Shown: positions 32,904 to 42,206 of the stretch, piece after piece
Layout of the letters: each line of letters starts with the position of its first letter
Position numbering within the stretch: the first letter of the stretch is position 1
Source: Bacteroidota bacterium
GTDB lineage: Bacteria > Bacteroidota > Bacteroidia > Palsa-948
DNA: 64,000 bases
Direction of reading: 5' to 3'
Assembly (NCBI GenBank): GCA_016213405.1
Contig: JACRAM010000125.1
Span: 62,001 to 126,000, forward strand
Translations under genes and position numbers: made by a program
Notes under the pieces: model-generated
What the model was told of the DNA's origin: nothing
Database searches by the model: none
The model's input: the letters and a program-made list of their open reading frames with translations, nothing else

Positions 32904-34835
32904 TTACCATGCAAAAATTACTAACGCTGATAATAAAATTGCTCCTGCAAAAAACCACATCACATAATCTGCAATCTTTCCAGACTGCACTTCTTTTATT
33001 CCATCAGAAATATTTTCTGTCGTCACAGAAAGCAAATTCATAAATCCATCCACAATATTTTTATCAATCCAAGCAGCAGGAGCAGCAACAAATTTGAAAA
33101 TTATTTTTTTAGTAACGAATAAATACAATTCATCTACATAGAATTTCCTATAGATAGAATGGTAAATACTTCCCAGTGCAGATGAAATTTTTTCCGACTT
33201 GTCGTTTTGCTTTGCATAAAGAATGATTGCAGTAAAAATTCCAATCAGCCCAGCAGTCACAGCAATAATGGCAGGAGTTAAATGAAATTCGGATTCAAAG
33301 GAAGTTCCGTCTGCAGAAATATATTTGCTGAAAGGGATGAAACCTGCAATAAGAGTCGCTATGGCGAGAATCAATAGCGGAAATTTCATAGTGAAAGGGG
33401 CTTCGCTTTTGTGTGAATCATGTTCGTGTTCTTGATACGGCTTATTCCAGAAAATGCTCAGATACAAACGGAACATGTAAAATGCCGTGAGACAAGCAGT
33501 AGCCAGTCCAGCCAGATAAATTATTTTATTGTGATGAAATGCAGCAGTGAGAATTTCTTCTTTGGAAAAAAATCCTGAAAGAGGCGGCACGCCAGAAATA
33601 GCAAGACATGCTATGAGAAACACAGCATTCGTCACCGGCATTTTCTTTCTGAGACAGCCCATATCTTCCATTTCGTTAGAGTGAACATAATGAATCACTG
33701 CGCCAACTCCAAGAAAAAGTAATGCCTTGAACATCGCATGCGTGAACAAATGAAACATGGAAGCAGAAAATCCAAGTCCGTGTTCGCCCCAATATCCGGA
33801 AACTCCAAGCGCGAACATCATGTAACCTATTTGCGAAATAGTTGAATAGGCGAGCACGCGTTTTATATCTGTTTGTGTGCAGGCGATAGCCGCTGCGAAG
33901 AACGCGGAGAACGCTCCCACATACATCACCACATCAAGCGCTGCAGGAATTTGCGAATAGACCGGAAATAATCTTGCTACAAGAAAAACACCCGCCACTA
34001 CCATCGTTGCTGCGTGGATGAGTGCTGAAACAGGAGTGGGTCCTTCCATCGCATCCGGAAGCCAGATATGTAGCGGGAACATCGCGGATTTGCCTGCACC
34101 ACCTATGAAAATCAAACACAGCGCCCAAGTGAGCGCTGAAATTCCCATGAAGGAAGCTGCGTTCGCATTCAGGAAGATAGTTCCGTTGTAATCCATCATG
34201 CGGTGAATGATAGTTTGAAAATCCAACGACTCGCTGTAATAGGAAAGAATTAAAATTCCAGCGAGAAATCCTAAATCAGCAAAGCGCGTGACGATGAATG
34301 CTTTTTTCGCTGCTGCGACTGCGGAAGGTTTGGTGAAATAAAATCCTACGAGCAAGAAAGATGAAACTCCTACAAGTTCCCAGAACATATACATCTGGAA
34401 AATATTTGTTGAAACTACTAATCCAAGCATCGAAAAACTGAAAAGAGAAAGAAACGCATAGTAAGTTGAATATCTTTCTTCTCCATGCATGTAACCAATG
34501 CTATAGAGATGAACCATCAGGGAAACCGTAGTGACTACCACAAGCATCATGGCAGAAATCGGGTCAAGCATGATTCCAAAATCAATGCTGAGGGTTGGAG
34601 AAAAATTTAACCAGGTTTGTTTGAATGCGATAATGGTCGGGTAAATTCCATCTACTCTTTCACCAGCAATGAAATATTGGTATGCGGCAAAATAAGAAAG
34701 TCCAGCGGCAGCCAACATTCCAACTGTTCCAAGAATTCCGGATAACTGCTGAAATTTTTTCCCGAATAATCCCGTGATAAGAAATACCACCAAAGGTATA
34801 ATCAAGACAAATGATATGTAAGAAAAATTTACCAT
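32904..34835 (-). CDS. nuoL: NADH-quinone oxidoreductase subunit L
   Basis: 643 residues from ATG 34835 (MVNFSYISFVLIIPLVVF). An in-frame ATG at 34844 lies inside the neighbouring hairpin element. Largest antiporter-like subunit: MYMFWELVGVSSFLLVGFYF, SAMFPLHIWLPDAMEGPTPV, KRVLAYSTISQIGYMMFALG, plus the C-terminal amphipathic helix region ending VMWFFAGAILLSALVIFAW. Confidence 0.95.
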   Translation of the reverse strand: MVNFSYISFVLIIPLVVFLITGLFGKKFQQLSGILGTVGMLAAAGLSYFAAYQYFIAGERVDGIYPTIIAFKQTWLNFSPTLSIDFGIMLDPISAMMLVVVTTVSLMVHLYSIGYMHGEERYSTYYAFLSLFSFSMLGLVVSTNIFQMYMFWELVGVSSFLLVGFYFTKPSAVAAAKKAFIVTRFADLGFLAGILILSYYSESLDFQTIIHRMMDYNGTIFLNANAASFMGISALTWALCLIFIGGAGKSAMFPLHIWLPDAMEGPTPVSALIHAATMVVAGVFLVARLFPVYSQIPAALDVVMYVGAFSAFFAAAIACTQTDIKRVLAYSTISQIGYMMFALGVSGYWGEHGLGFSASMFHLFTHAMFKALLFLGVGAVIHYVHSNEMEDMGCLRKKMPVTNAVFLIACLAISGVPPLSGFFSKEEILTAAFHHNKIIYLAGLATACLTAFYMFRLYLSIFWNKPYQEHEHDSHKSEAPFTMKFPLLILAIATLIAGFIPFSKYISADGTSFESEFHLTPAIIAVTAGLIGIFTAIILYAKQNDKSEKISSALGSIYHSIYRKFYVDELYLFVTKKIIFKFVAAPAAWIDKNIVDGFMNLLSVTTENISDGIKEVQSGKIADYVMWFFAGAILLSALVIFAW

Positions 34836-34837
34836 CG

Positions 34838-34953
34838 AGCCCATCCTAAATCCTTCCCCAAGGGAAGGACTTTTTATTTTTATGGTTATTGTTGTTCATT
34901 TGTTTTTGCCTTCTTCTTGTTCTCTCCCCTTGGGGGAGAGTTAGAGAGGGGCT
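34838..34953. repeat. Paired-hairpin element between nuoK and nuoL
   Basis: Left half: agcccatcctaaatccttcc and ccaagggaagga. A roughly 60-bp AT-rich spacer. Right half: tctctccccttgggggagag and ttagagaggggct. The halves are inverted. It spans the nuoK-nuoL gap, 2 bp from the nuoK stop and 2 bp from the nuoL ATG, so it replaces any native intergenic sequence. Confidence 0.85.
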
Positions 34954-34955
34954 TT

Positions 34956-35267
34956 TTACCATTTCAAAGTATCAATATCGTCTTCGTCAATTGATTTAAA
35001 TTTTCTGTACAGGTTAATAATTATTGCAATTGCCACAGCTGCTTCAGCAGCAGCAATGGTGATAATAAAAATCGTAAAGAAGAGTCCGTCTAATTTATCA
35101 GCAAACAAATATTTATTGAACACTACAAAATTTATATTCACGGCATTGAGCATAAGTTCCACCGCCATAAGCATAGTGATCATATTTCTACGCGTAAGAA
35201 ATCCATACGCTCCAATGAAAAAGAGTGCGAAACTTACGAGCAATATGAATTTCATTTCATTCATCAA
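34956..35267 (-). CDS. nuoK: NADH-quinone oxidoreductase subunit K
   Basis: 103 residues, three spans. GFLTRRNMITMLMAVELMLN holds the conserved Glu of TM2. FTIFIITIAAAEAAVAIAII is TM3 with the second Glu. Start possibly at one of three Met codons within the first five residues. The start overlaps nuoJ by 4 bp. Confidence 0.95.
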   Translation of the reverse strand: MMNEMKFILLVSFALFFIGAYGFLTRRNMITMLMAVELMLNAVNINFVVFNKYLFADKLDGLFFTIFIITIAAAEAAVAIAIIINLYRKFKSIDEDDIDTLKW

Positions 35268-35773
35268 GCTTTTGGTTTTGTTTTCATAGCAATTGCAATA
35301 CTTCCAACTAATGCAGCTAACAATAAAATACTTACCACTTCAAATGGCAAAACAAATCCGCCTTCACCGTAATTCAGCATTGCTTTACCTATTGAATGCA
35401 TGCTTATTGATGAACCAATTATTGCTGTTTCAGAAAATTCATGCGCGAGTAGCAGAAAATATGCAAACCCGAATCCAAACAATACAGCGAGAAACGTAAA
35501 AAACATTTTCAAATAAGAAGGAGCAGGAAGATCTGAACCCACGCGGTGTGTAAGGAAAAGTGAAAATATTATCAGCACAACAATTCCGCCTACGTAAACC
35601 ACAATCTGAACAGCAGCAATAAATTCATACTGAAGATAAAAATACAACGCTGCCACATTAATAAGCGCGAACAGTAAATAAATCGCTGCGCGGAATATCT
35701 TATGAGAAGTCACAGTAAGTACTCCAAACACAAGAATCATTACAGATATAAGATATAGAAAAAAATGGCTCAT
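35264..35773 (-). CDS. nuoJ: NADH-quinone oxidoreductase subunit J
   Basis: 169 residues with five spans. VTSHKIFRAAIYLLFALINV and the TM3 block FIAAVQIVVYVGGIVVLIIF with its pi-bulge-type sequence are typical. Between nuoI (5 bp) and nuoK (overlap). Confidence 0.95.
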   Translation of the reverse strand: MSHFFLYLISVMILVFGVLTVTSHKIFRAAIYLLFALINVAALYFYLQYEFIAAVQIVVYVGGIVVLIIFSLFLTHRVGSDLPAPSYLKMFFTFLAVLFGFGFAYFLLLAHEFSETAIIGSSISMHSIGKAMLNYGEGGFVLPFEVVSILLLAALVGSIAIAMKTKPKA

Positions 35774-35778
35774 ATTAT

Positions 35779-36264
35779 TTATTCTTCAACGCCTTTCATC
35801 AATTTAGAACCGGGTTTATTTAAAATTTTATTTAACGGCTTTCTATCGTATGTGCTATGTTCAAAATCATGTGACATAACAATCGCATCGGTCGGACAGG
35901 CGATAATGCAGAGATTGCAGAACGTACACATGCCCAGATGATAGACAAACTCATCAATAGCTTTTTTCTTTTTCTGAGTTTCAGGGACAATTTCAAACTT
36001 GCTGATGATTCTGATTGTGCCATTCGGACACGCTATCTCGCAGGCGGAACAACCTGTGCAGCGGTGCTCGTTGTTTGCATCGTGGGTAAGAATAACTTCT
36101 CCTCGAAAACGTTCACCGATAAACATTTCTTTTCTGTTCTCGGGATATTGTTGTGTAACTATGTTTTTGTGATGTGTAAAATAATATCCGGTCAGTTTCA
36201 TGCCTTTGCGCAGCGAGTTGAGCGCCCGAAAAATTGATCCTATGTATGTTACTAAGTATTGCAT
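35779..36264 (-). CDS. nuoI: NADH-quinone oxidoreductase subunit I (2x[4Fe-4S])
   Basis: 161 residues. Two ferredoxin-type clusters N6a/N6b: CTGCSACEIACPNGTIRI and CTFCNLCIIACPTDAIVM. N-terminal amphipathic part (IGSIFRALNSLRKGMKLTGY). One base separates it from nuoH. Confidence 0.96.
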   Translation of the reverse strand: MQYLVTYIGSIFRALNSLRKGMKLTGYYFTHHKNIVTQQYPENRKEMFIGERFRGEVILTHDANNEHRCTGCSACEIACPNGTIRIISKFEIVPETQKKKKAIDEFVYHLGMCTFCNLCIIACPTDAIVMSHDFEHSTYDRKPLNKILNKPGSKLMKGVEE

Positions 36265-36265
36265 A

Positions 36266-37345
36266 TTAAAAATGCCAGCCCATAATTACTATTAGTGCAA
36301 CTAAAATCATATTCACCAGACTTACCGGCATCAAATACTTCCATTCAAGCGTTAGAAGCTGGTCTATTCGCAAACGCGGAAAAGTCCACCTGAACCACAT
36401 GATGACGAATATTAGAAAAAAAGTTTTTCCGAAGAACCAAACGATAGGTGGAACAAAATCCATAATGTGATTAAATGTTTCCAAATGCCCGACATGAAAT
36501 GGCATCCATCCGCCAAGAAATAAAGTTGCGCCAATTGCACATACCGTAAACATGTTCACATATTCTGCCATAAAGAACATGGCGAAACGCATTCCGGTAT
36601 ATTCTGTATGAAATCCCGCAGTAAGTTCAGATTCTGCTTCTGCCATATCGAAAGGCGCGCGGTTAAGTTCGGCAGTTCCTGCTATGATAAAAATTACGAA
36701 AGCAATGATGGCAGGAACATGTCCTTTGAATATCCACCAACCTGTACGCTGGCTCTCAACAATATCGTTCAAGCTCATGCTTCCTGCAAGCGCCACAATA
36801 ATGATGATAGAAAGTCCCGCAGATAATTCATAACTGACAATCTGCGCACCACTTCTCATAGCACCGAGCAAAGAATATTTACTGTTACTCGCCCAGCCTG
36901 CCATGAGAATTCCAATCACAGAAATAGATGAAACAGCAGAAATATAAAACACTCCAATGTTGATGTCATACATCTGCAATCCTTTTGCAAAAGGAATGGG
37001 AGCAAGGGCAAGCATGGCTACTGTTATTACGATAAAAGGCGCGAAGTTGAATAAAAATTTATCAGAAGTTCTGGGAGAAAATCCTTCCTTCAGTACAAGT
37101 TTAAGAACATCCGCAACTGCCTGAAATATTCCTTTGGGTCCAACGCGATTGGGACCAAGACGAATTTGCATGAACGCGGCAACTTTCCGTTCCATATAAA
37201 CAAATAGTATTGCCAGCAAAACACAAATGCCAAGTACGCACACTCCAACAATAATAAACTCCAGCATCATTGTCCAGAAAGGACTGCAATGAGCAAAAAG
37301 CCAGTTGTGGATTTTAGCTGTGAGATATGTGAAGTCGTATAACAT
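36266..37345 (-). CDS. nuoH: NADH-quinone oxidoreductase subunit H
   Basis: 359 residues, eight or more spans. VYMERKVAAFMQIRLGPNRV and PKGIFQAVADVLKLVLKE, then AGTAELNRAPFDMAEAESEL with the acidic E-channel residues. FRWTFPRLRIDQLLTLEWKY near the end. Forms part of the quinone chamber. Confidence 0.96.
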   Translation of the reverse strand: MLYDFTYLTAKIHNWLFAHCSPFWTMMLEFIIVGVCVLGICVLLAILFVYMERKVAAFMQIRLGPNRVGPKGIFQAVADVLKLVLKEGFSPRTSDKFLFNFAPFIVITVAMLALAPIPFAKGLQMYDINIGVFYISAVSSISVIGILMAGWASNSKYSLLGAMRSGAQIVSYELSAGLSIIIIVALAGSMSLNDIVESQRTGWWIFKGHVPAIIAFVIFIIAGTAELNRAPFDMAEAESELTAGFHTEYTGMRFAMFFMAEYVNMFTVCAIGATLFLGGWMPFHVGHLETFNHIMDFVPPIVWFFGKTFFLIFVIMWFRWTFPRLRIDQLLTLEWKYLMPVSLVNMILVALIVIMGWHF

Positions 37346-37347
37346 AG

Positions 37348-37457
37348 AGCCCCTCTCTAACTCTCCCCCAAGGGGAGAGAATTTATTTTATTTGTATTTG
37401 TTTTCATTTTGTTTCTTGCTCATCTCCCTTCCCTTGGGGAAGGGTTGGGGATGGGCT
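37348..37457. repeat. Paired-hairpin element between nuoD and nuoH
   Basis: agcccctctctaactctccc and cccaaggggagag form one half. An AT-rich spacer is followed by ctcccttcccttggggaagg and gttggggatgggct. It fills the nuoD-nuoH gap to within 2 bp on each side, at the place where nuoE, nuoF and nuoG lie in 14-gene operons. Confidence 0.85.
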
Positions 37458-37459
37458 TT

Positions 37460-38590
37460 TTATCTATCTATATCCGGAATTACCAAATCCAATGTTGCCA
37501 TTATTGCAACCAAGTCGCCAATCTTCCCACCAACCGCCATATTCTTGAGCGCAGAGAGGTTTGAAAAATTCGGTGAACGAAATTTTATTCTGTACGGTTT
37601 CATGCTTCCATCGCTGACGATGTACACACCCAATTCTCCGCGCGCAGTTTCCACACGCGAATAAAATTCTCCCTTCGGAAGTTTGAGCACCGCTTTTGTC
37701 TTTGCCTGAAAATCTCCATCGGGAATATTATTTATTACCTGCTCAATAATTTTTACTGACTCTCTCATTTCTCTCATACGAACTTTATATCTTGAATAGC
37801 AATCTCCACCTGTTTCAAGAATTTCTTCAAACTGAACTCCTTCGTATCCATCGTATGGAAACCATTTGCGAATATCAGAACTCACGCCTGAACCGCGGGC
37901 AACAGGACCAGTACATCCGTATGAAATTGCATCTTCAGGCGAAAGATAGCCAACTCCTTTTGTTCTGTTTTCAAAAATTACATTTCCCGTGAGCAACTGA
38001 TCATATTCCGGAAGATGTTTTTTGAAATTAGCAAGGAACGTGAGAACGCGTTTTTGAAAGTTCGGATGAATATCGTACATCACACCACCCGGCACACTGT
38101 AATTCATCGTGAGACGCGCTCCGCAGGTCTCTTCAAAAATATCCATGATCTCTTCGCGGTCGCGAAAACTGATGAAGAAAGGAGTAGTTGCGCCAAGATC
38201 CAATCCAAGCGCTCCCCACCAAAGCGTATGCGAAGCAATACGGGTAAGTTCAGACATCAAAAGACGAATCGCTTTTGCACGCGCAGGAATTTCGAGAACC
38301 ATTCCTTTTTCCACCGCCATCGCGCATGCCTGATTGTTCATGTGCGCAGATAGATAATCCATCCGGCTCGTGAGGTAAATAAAATTCCGGTAGGTGCTCG
38401 CCTCGCACATTTTCTCAATCGAGCGGTGAATGTAACCCAAATGCGGCACAACATCCAGCACCGTTTCTCCCTGCAGCTTCACTTTCAAATGCAACACGCC
38501 ATGCGTTGATGGATGCTGCGGACCAATATTTACAATGAAATCCTCTTCTTTGGATTCCAGCAGTTCGTGTATGTCTTCGTTCTGCTTCAA
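37460..38590 (-). CDS. nuoD: NADH-quinone oxidoreductase subunit D
   Basis: 376 residues. Quinone-site 49-kDa-type subunit related to NiFe hydrogenase large subunits. NIGPQHPSTHGVLHLKVKLQ, PHLGYIHRSIEKMCEASTYR, PGGVMYDIHPNF, and the C-terminal KIGDLVAIMATLDLVIPDID. Overlaps nuoC by 4 bp. Separate C and D genes, not fused. Confidence 0.97.
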   Translation of the reverse strand: MKQNEDIHELLESKEEDFIVNIGPQHPSTHGVLHLKVKLQGETVLDVVPHLGYIHRSIEKMCEASTYRNFIYLTSRMDYLSAHMNNQACAMAVEKGMVLEIPARAKAIRLLMSELTRIASHTLWWGALGLDLGATTPFFISFRDREEIMDIFEETCGARLTMNYSVPGGVMYDIHPNFQKRVLTFLANFKKHLPEYDQLLTGNVIFENRTKGVGYLSPEDAISYGCTGPVARGSGVSSDIRKWFPYDGYEGVQFEEILETGGDCYSRYKVRMREMRESVKIIEQVINNIPDGDFQAKTKAVLKLPKGEFYSRVETARGELGVYIVSDGSMKPYRIKFRSPNFSNLSALKNMAVGGKIGDLVAIMATLDLVIPDIDR

Positions 38591-39030
38591 AGCTGTACAA
38601 TCGTTACATCATCCACATAATCTTTTCGCAGCGGAAATCCCCATGTATCATCGAGGAATAATCTTCTAAGATCAGGATGATTATTAAATTTTATTCCGAA
38701 CAAATCAAATACTTCACGTTCGTGAAGTTCTGCTGTTCTCCATATATCACAAACGGTATCTACAGATGGATTTACTCTGTCAGCAATTTTTGCTTTCAAA
38801 ACAAAAACATGTTTTGTTTTTCTGCATTGTAAATGATACGCAACAATAAAATGATCTTTCCAGTCAATTCCTGTAATACAAATCAAATAATCGTAATCAG
38901 CATTGCGAAGATGTTTCGCAAGTGCATAAAATTTTTCTGCAGGAACAATTACATTGAGGTATTGCGTCTCTTCAAAGACAGCTTCAGAAGTGTGAGCGGT
39001 AATGAATGCTTTTAATTCTTCGTTTGTCAT
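38587..39030 (-). CDS. nuoC: NADH-quinone oxidoreductase subunit C
   Basis: 147 residues, 30-kDa-type subunit. ICITGIDWKDHFIVAYHLQC, VDTVCDIWRTAELHEREVFD and FNNHPDLRRLFLDDTWGFPL. Downstream overlap with nuoD. Separated from nuoB by a hairpin element. Confidence 0.95.
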   Translation of the reverse strand: MTNEELKAFITAHTSEAVFEETQYLNVIVPAEKFYALAKHLRNADYDYLICITGIDWKDHFIVAYHLQCRKTKHVFVLKAKIADRVNPSVDTVCDIWRTAELHEREVFDLFGIKFNNHPDLRRLFLDDTWGFPLRKDYVDDVTIVQL

Positions 39031-39037
39031 AATACAA

Positions 39038-39159
39038 AGCTCCTCCTAAATCCTCCCAATCGGGGAGGACTTGTGATGATTATTATTTTTGTTGCAATTC
39101 ATTTTTGTCTTTTTGCCTTTACCTTCTTCCTCCCTAACGGGGAGGGTTGGGGTGGGGCT
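39038..39159. repeat. Paired-hairpin element between nuoB and nuoC
   Basis: agctcctcctaaatcctccc and aatcggggagga, an AT-rich spacer, then tcctccctaacggggagggt and tggggtggggct. Inverted halves. It directly abuts the nuoB stop codon. Confidence 0.85.
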
Positions 39160-39696
39160 TCAGATATTTATTTTTTCTCTCGGTCCGCCACCGCGAATTT
39201 TTTCCTGCAAAGTAATCAGCGCGTGTAACAGCGCTTCCGGTCTCGGAGGACAACCCGCTATGTAAACATCCACAGGAATCACATGATCAACTCCGCGCAC
39301 CACCGAATAAGAATTATAGAAGAACGGTCCGCCAGAAATAGTACAAGCGCCCATGGCAATTACATATTTCGGATCCGCCATCTGATCATACAATCTTTTG
39401 AGAACGGGAGCCATTTTGTAAACGATTGTTCCAGCGCAAATAATTAAATCCGCCTGACGAGGAGTTGCGCGTGCCACTTCAAAACCAAAACGTGACCAGT
39501 CATGTCTTGCAGAAGCAGCAGACATCATTTCAATCGCACAGCAGCTTGTTCCGAACACAAGCGGCCAAAGCGAATTGGAGCGAGACCAGTTTGCAACGCC
39601 TTCTATTGTTGACATCACAATGTTTCCTCCACCTGGCAGGTTGTGAACCTGTCCCGGGAAATTTTTTATTGCTTCTTGTGTTTTCTCTTCTGTCAT
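39160..39696 (-). CDS. nuoB: NADH-quinone oxidoreductase subunit B
   Basis: 178 residues. Carries cluster N2. [20 protein letters not shown] provides the tandem Cys pair. [15 protein letters not shown] and [20 protein letters not shown] provide the other two ligands. Second gene of the nuo operon. Confidence 0.97.
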   Translation of the reverse strand: MTEEKTQEAIKNFPGQVHNLPGGGNIVMSTIEGVANWSRSNSLWPLVFGTSCCAIEMMSAASARHDWSRFGFEVARATPRQADLIICAGTIVYKMAPVLKRLYDQMADPKYVIAMGACTISGGPFFYNSYSVVRGVDHVIPVDVYIAGCPPRPEALLHALITLQEKIRGGGPREKINI

Positions 39697-39745
39697 TTTG
39701 TATTTCTTGCCAATTGTCTACTGCTTACTGCCAACTTGCTGTTCA

Positions 39746-40096
39746 TTATTCCCATTTAAGAGCGCCTTTCTTCCATGCATATAATAACCCGAGAAAAAGT
39801 ATGAAAACAAAAACCAATATCTCAACAAATGCTACCGTTCCTACTTCGCGCAGTACTACTGCCCATGGAAATAGAAAAACTATTTCCACATCAAAAATCA
39901 AAAAGATAAGCGCGAACAAATAATATCCAACATTATATTGTACCCATGAACCGCTTTCGGCAGGAACACCACACTCGTAAGCTTCGAGTTTTGAAGCATT
40001 CTTAGAAGTCGGAGCAACCCACTTGGATATCAAAATACCCATTGCACAGAAACCTGCTCCACAAACGGCAAGAAGAATAAGTGATGCGATTCCCAT
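39746..40096 (-). CDS. nuoA: NADH-quinone oxidoreductase subunit A
   Basis: 116 residues, three spans. KLEAYECGVPAESGSWVQY contains the conserved Cys loop. YYLFALIFLIFDVEIVFLFP is the acidic TM2. First gene of the nuo operon. A heptamer-type repeat (tgtctac tgcttac tgccaac) lies in the gap to nuoB at 39716-39736. Confidence 0.96.
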   Translation of the reverse strand: MGIASLILLAVCGAGFCAMGILISKWVAPTSKNASKLEAYECGVPAESGSWVQYNVGYYLFALIFLIFDVEIVFLFPWAVVLREVGTVAFVEILVFVFILFLGLLYAWKKGALKWE

Positions 40097-40212
40097 AATG
40101 AATTTTGGTGGGTAAACTTAATGAAAATTTGACGTTAAGTGCTTTGAGATATTAACAAATTTGAAAAACTCTTTTGTCATAATTCATTTCTTATTTTCGC
40201 TGATAGTTGACT

Positions 40213-42108
40213 ATGGCGAAGCAAAAAACGAAACCAGAAAAAAATATTTCTTCTCCGAGCAAAGTTACGGAGTCCGTCATTTTGCGGATTGGGAAGAAAA
40301 CTGATAAATGGTTTTCGTTTGTCATTTTTATTTTCGCTTTCCTCCTCTATTCTAACACGCTTCATCACGGATTTGTGATGGACGATGGCGCAGTTATTTC
40401 CAATCACGAAACTGTGAAGAAAGGATTTGCAGGAATTAAAGAATTGTTCGGACAATCCTCCGTTTACGGAAGCACAAAAGAAAATTTCGGAACATATCGT
40501 CCATTAACGATGACTTTATTTGCAATTGAATGGAGCTTTTTCAAAGACAATTCTTCTGCCTATCATTTTGTTCAGATTTTACTCTATGCTATTCTGTGCG
40601 TTGTGATTTTTATTTTACTGAAGAAACTCCTGAAAGATTATCACCCCCTTCTTCCTTTTATTACTGTTTTGCTTTTTGCTGCGCACCCGATTCATACGGA
40701 AGTTACTGCCAACATCAAAAGCGCTGATGAAATTCTGAGCTTGCTGTTTTGTTCGCTTGGACTTTTGTTCTCGATAAAATTCTCAGAGACATCATCCAAC
40801 AAATTTTTAGTAATTTCTTTTCTATTTTTTCTGTGTGCCCTTTTTTCCAAAGAAAGTGCTGCGACATTTATTTTAATAATTCCGCTTGCACTTTACTTTT
40901 TTACTTTATCATCACGGAAAAACATTTTAATACTCTTAGGAGTTTATGTTTTTGCCATTGCAATTTATTTCCTTGCCAGAAATTCCGCGCTGGATAAATC
41001 ACCTGAAGGAGTTGCGCTCATCAACAATGCTCTTGCTGGCGCGCAATCTCTTGATGAGCGATATGCAACCATCTCAGTTACTCTACTTAACTATCTGAAA
41101 CTTCTTTTCTTGCCTCATCCGCTTTGCTGGGATTATGGCTACAATCAGATCCCTCTTGTTGGATTTGGAAACCCAATGGCGATTGTTTCTGTTTTGATTT
41201 ATGTTGCACTCGGAATATTCGCAGTTGCAGTATTATTCAAAAGAAAAATAGCAATACTCACTGCTCACTACTCACTACTGTTTTCCTTCTGCATTTTGTT
41301 TTATTTAATTGGATTATCCGTCAGCTCAAACATTTTTGTTCTCATCGGTTCCACAATGGCAGAACGGTTTTTATTTACTCCGTCATTAGCATTCTGCATT
41401 ATGCTGGCATTTGCTTTGATAAAACTTCTGAAGATTGAATCCTTCAGCATAAGAACTATTCCTCTTGCAATTATTCTTGTTTTATTTTCTTACAAAACTT
41501 TTTCACGCACCAAAGATTGGAAAAACAATTTGACTCTCTTCGCAAAAGGAGTTGAAGATTGCCCGAACTCGTACCGCACCAACACAACTTTCGCATGGGA
41601 AAGTGTTCTTGCCGGTGAAAAAGAAACCGACAAAGAGAAAAAGAATATTCATTTGCAGAATGCAGTCATCTATTATCAGAAAGGACTTGCCATATATGAT
41701 AAGGTAGAAGCCGACTGGTATAATTACGGAGTTTCACTGAGCAATCTCGGAAAAGTGGATGAAGCGGTGAAAGCATACCAGCGCGCGTTAGAAATAAATC
41801 CCAAGCACAGAAATTCTCTTTACAATCTCGCTACGGTTTATCTCTCACGAAAAGATTATCAGAACGCGCTCAGCTATTTTTTACGCATGTATGAAACCGA
41901 ACCTGATTTTATGGATGTAAGTTTCAAAACAGGTTTGATTTATCATATGGGCGGGAACCCTCAGAAAGCCATTCCTTATTATGAGAGGTATTTAAAAAAC
42001 AATCCGAATAACAAAGATGTCATAAACAATCTCTCCATGGCTTACAATGCAGTCGGAGAAAAAGAAAAAGCAAATCAACTTATGTTGCGCCTTCAGCAAC
42101 TGAAGTAA
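40213..42108 (+). CDS. TMTC-like GT-C glycosyltransferase with C-terminal TPRs
   Basis: 631 residues from ATG 40213. N-terminal membrane domain with a lumenal acidic motif (HGFVMDDGAVISNHETVK). HPIHTEVTANIKSADEILSL is typical of TMTC-type proteins. About ten spans. From about 475 there are TPR repeats (ADWYNYGVSLSNLGKVDEAV, NSLYNLATVYLSRKDYQNAL). Probably transfers a sugar to secreted proteins at the periplasmic face. Heptamers at 41256-41276 encode ILTAHYS within a hydrophobic stretch. Confidence 0.8.
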   Translation: MAKQKTKPEKNISSPSKVTESVILRIGKKTDKWFSFVIFIFAFLLYSNTLHHGFVMDDGAVISNHETVKKGFAGIKELFGQSSVYGSTKENFGTYRPLTMTLFAIEWSFFKDNSSAYHFVQILLYAILCVVIFILLKKLLKDYHPLLPFITVLLFAAHPIHTEVTANIKSADEILSLLFCSLGLLFSIKFSETSSNKFLVISFLFFLCALFSKESAATFILIIPLALYFFTLSSRKNILILLGVYVFAIAIYFLARNSALDKSPEGVALINNALAGAQSLDERYATISVTLLNYLKLLFLPHPLCWDYGYNQIPLVGFGNPMAIVSVLIYVALGIFAVAVLFKRKIAILTAHYSLLFSFCILFYLIGLSVSSNIFVLIGSTMAERFLFTPSLAFCIMLAFALIKLLKIESFSIRTIPLAIILVLFSYKTFSRTKDWKNNLTLFAKGVEDCPNSYRTNTTFAWESVLAGEKETDKEKKNIHLQNAVIYYQKGLAIYDKVEADWYNYGVSLSNLGKVDEAVKAYQRALEINPKHRNSLYNLATVYLSRKDYQNALSYFLRMYETEPDFMDVSFKTGLIYHMGGNPQKAIPYYERYLKNNPNNKDVINNLSMAYNAVGEKEKANQLMLRLQQLK

Positions 42109-42113
42109 TAAAA

Positions 42114-42150
42114 AGCCCGTCCCTAACCCAACCCTTCCCGAAGGGAAAGG
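42114..42150. repeat. Half paired-hairpin element
   Basis: agcccgtccctaacccaacc followed by cttcccgaagggaaagg. It lies in the gap between the TPR glycosyltransferase and the amidohydrolase and may act as a terminator. Confidence 0.65.
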
Positions 42151-42206
42151 AATAAATAAAACCACACTCAACATAATTTTTACTTTTACAATCTTATTAT
42201 ATTCCT

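Noticed and set aside
34836-34844. Upstream ATG for nuoL at 34844
   Set aside because: It is inside the left end of a repeat element. The ATG at 34835 gives the normal NuoL N-terminus.
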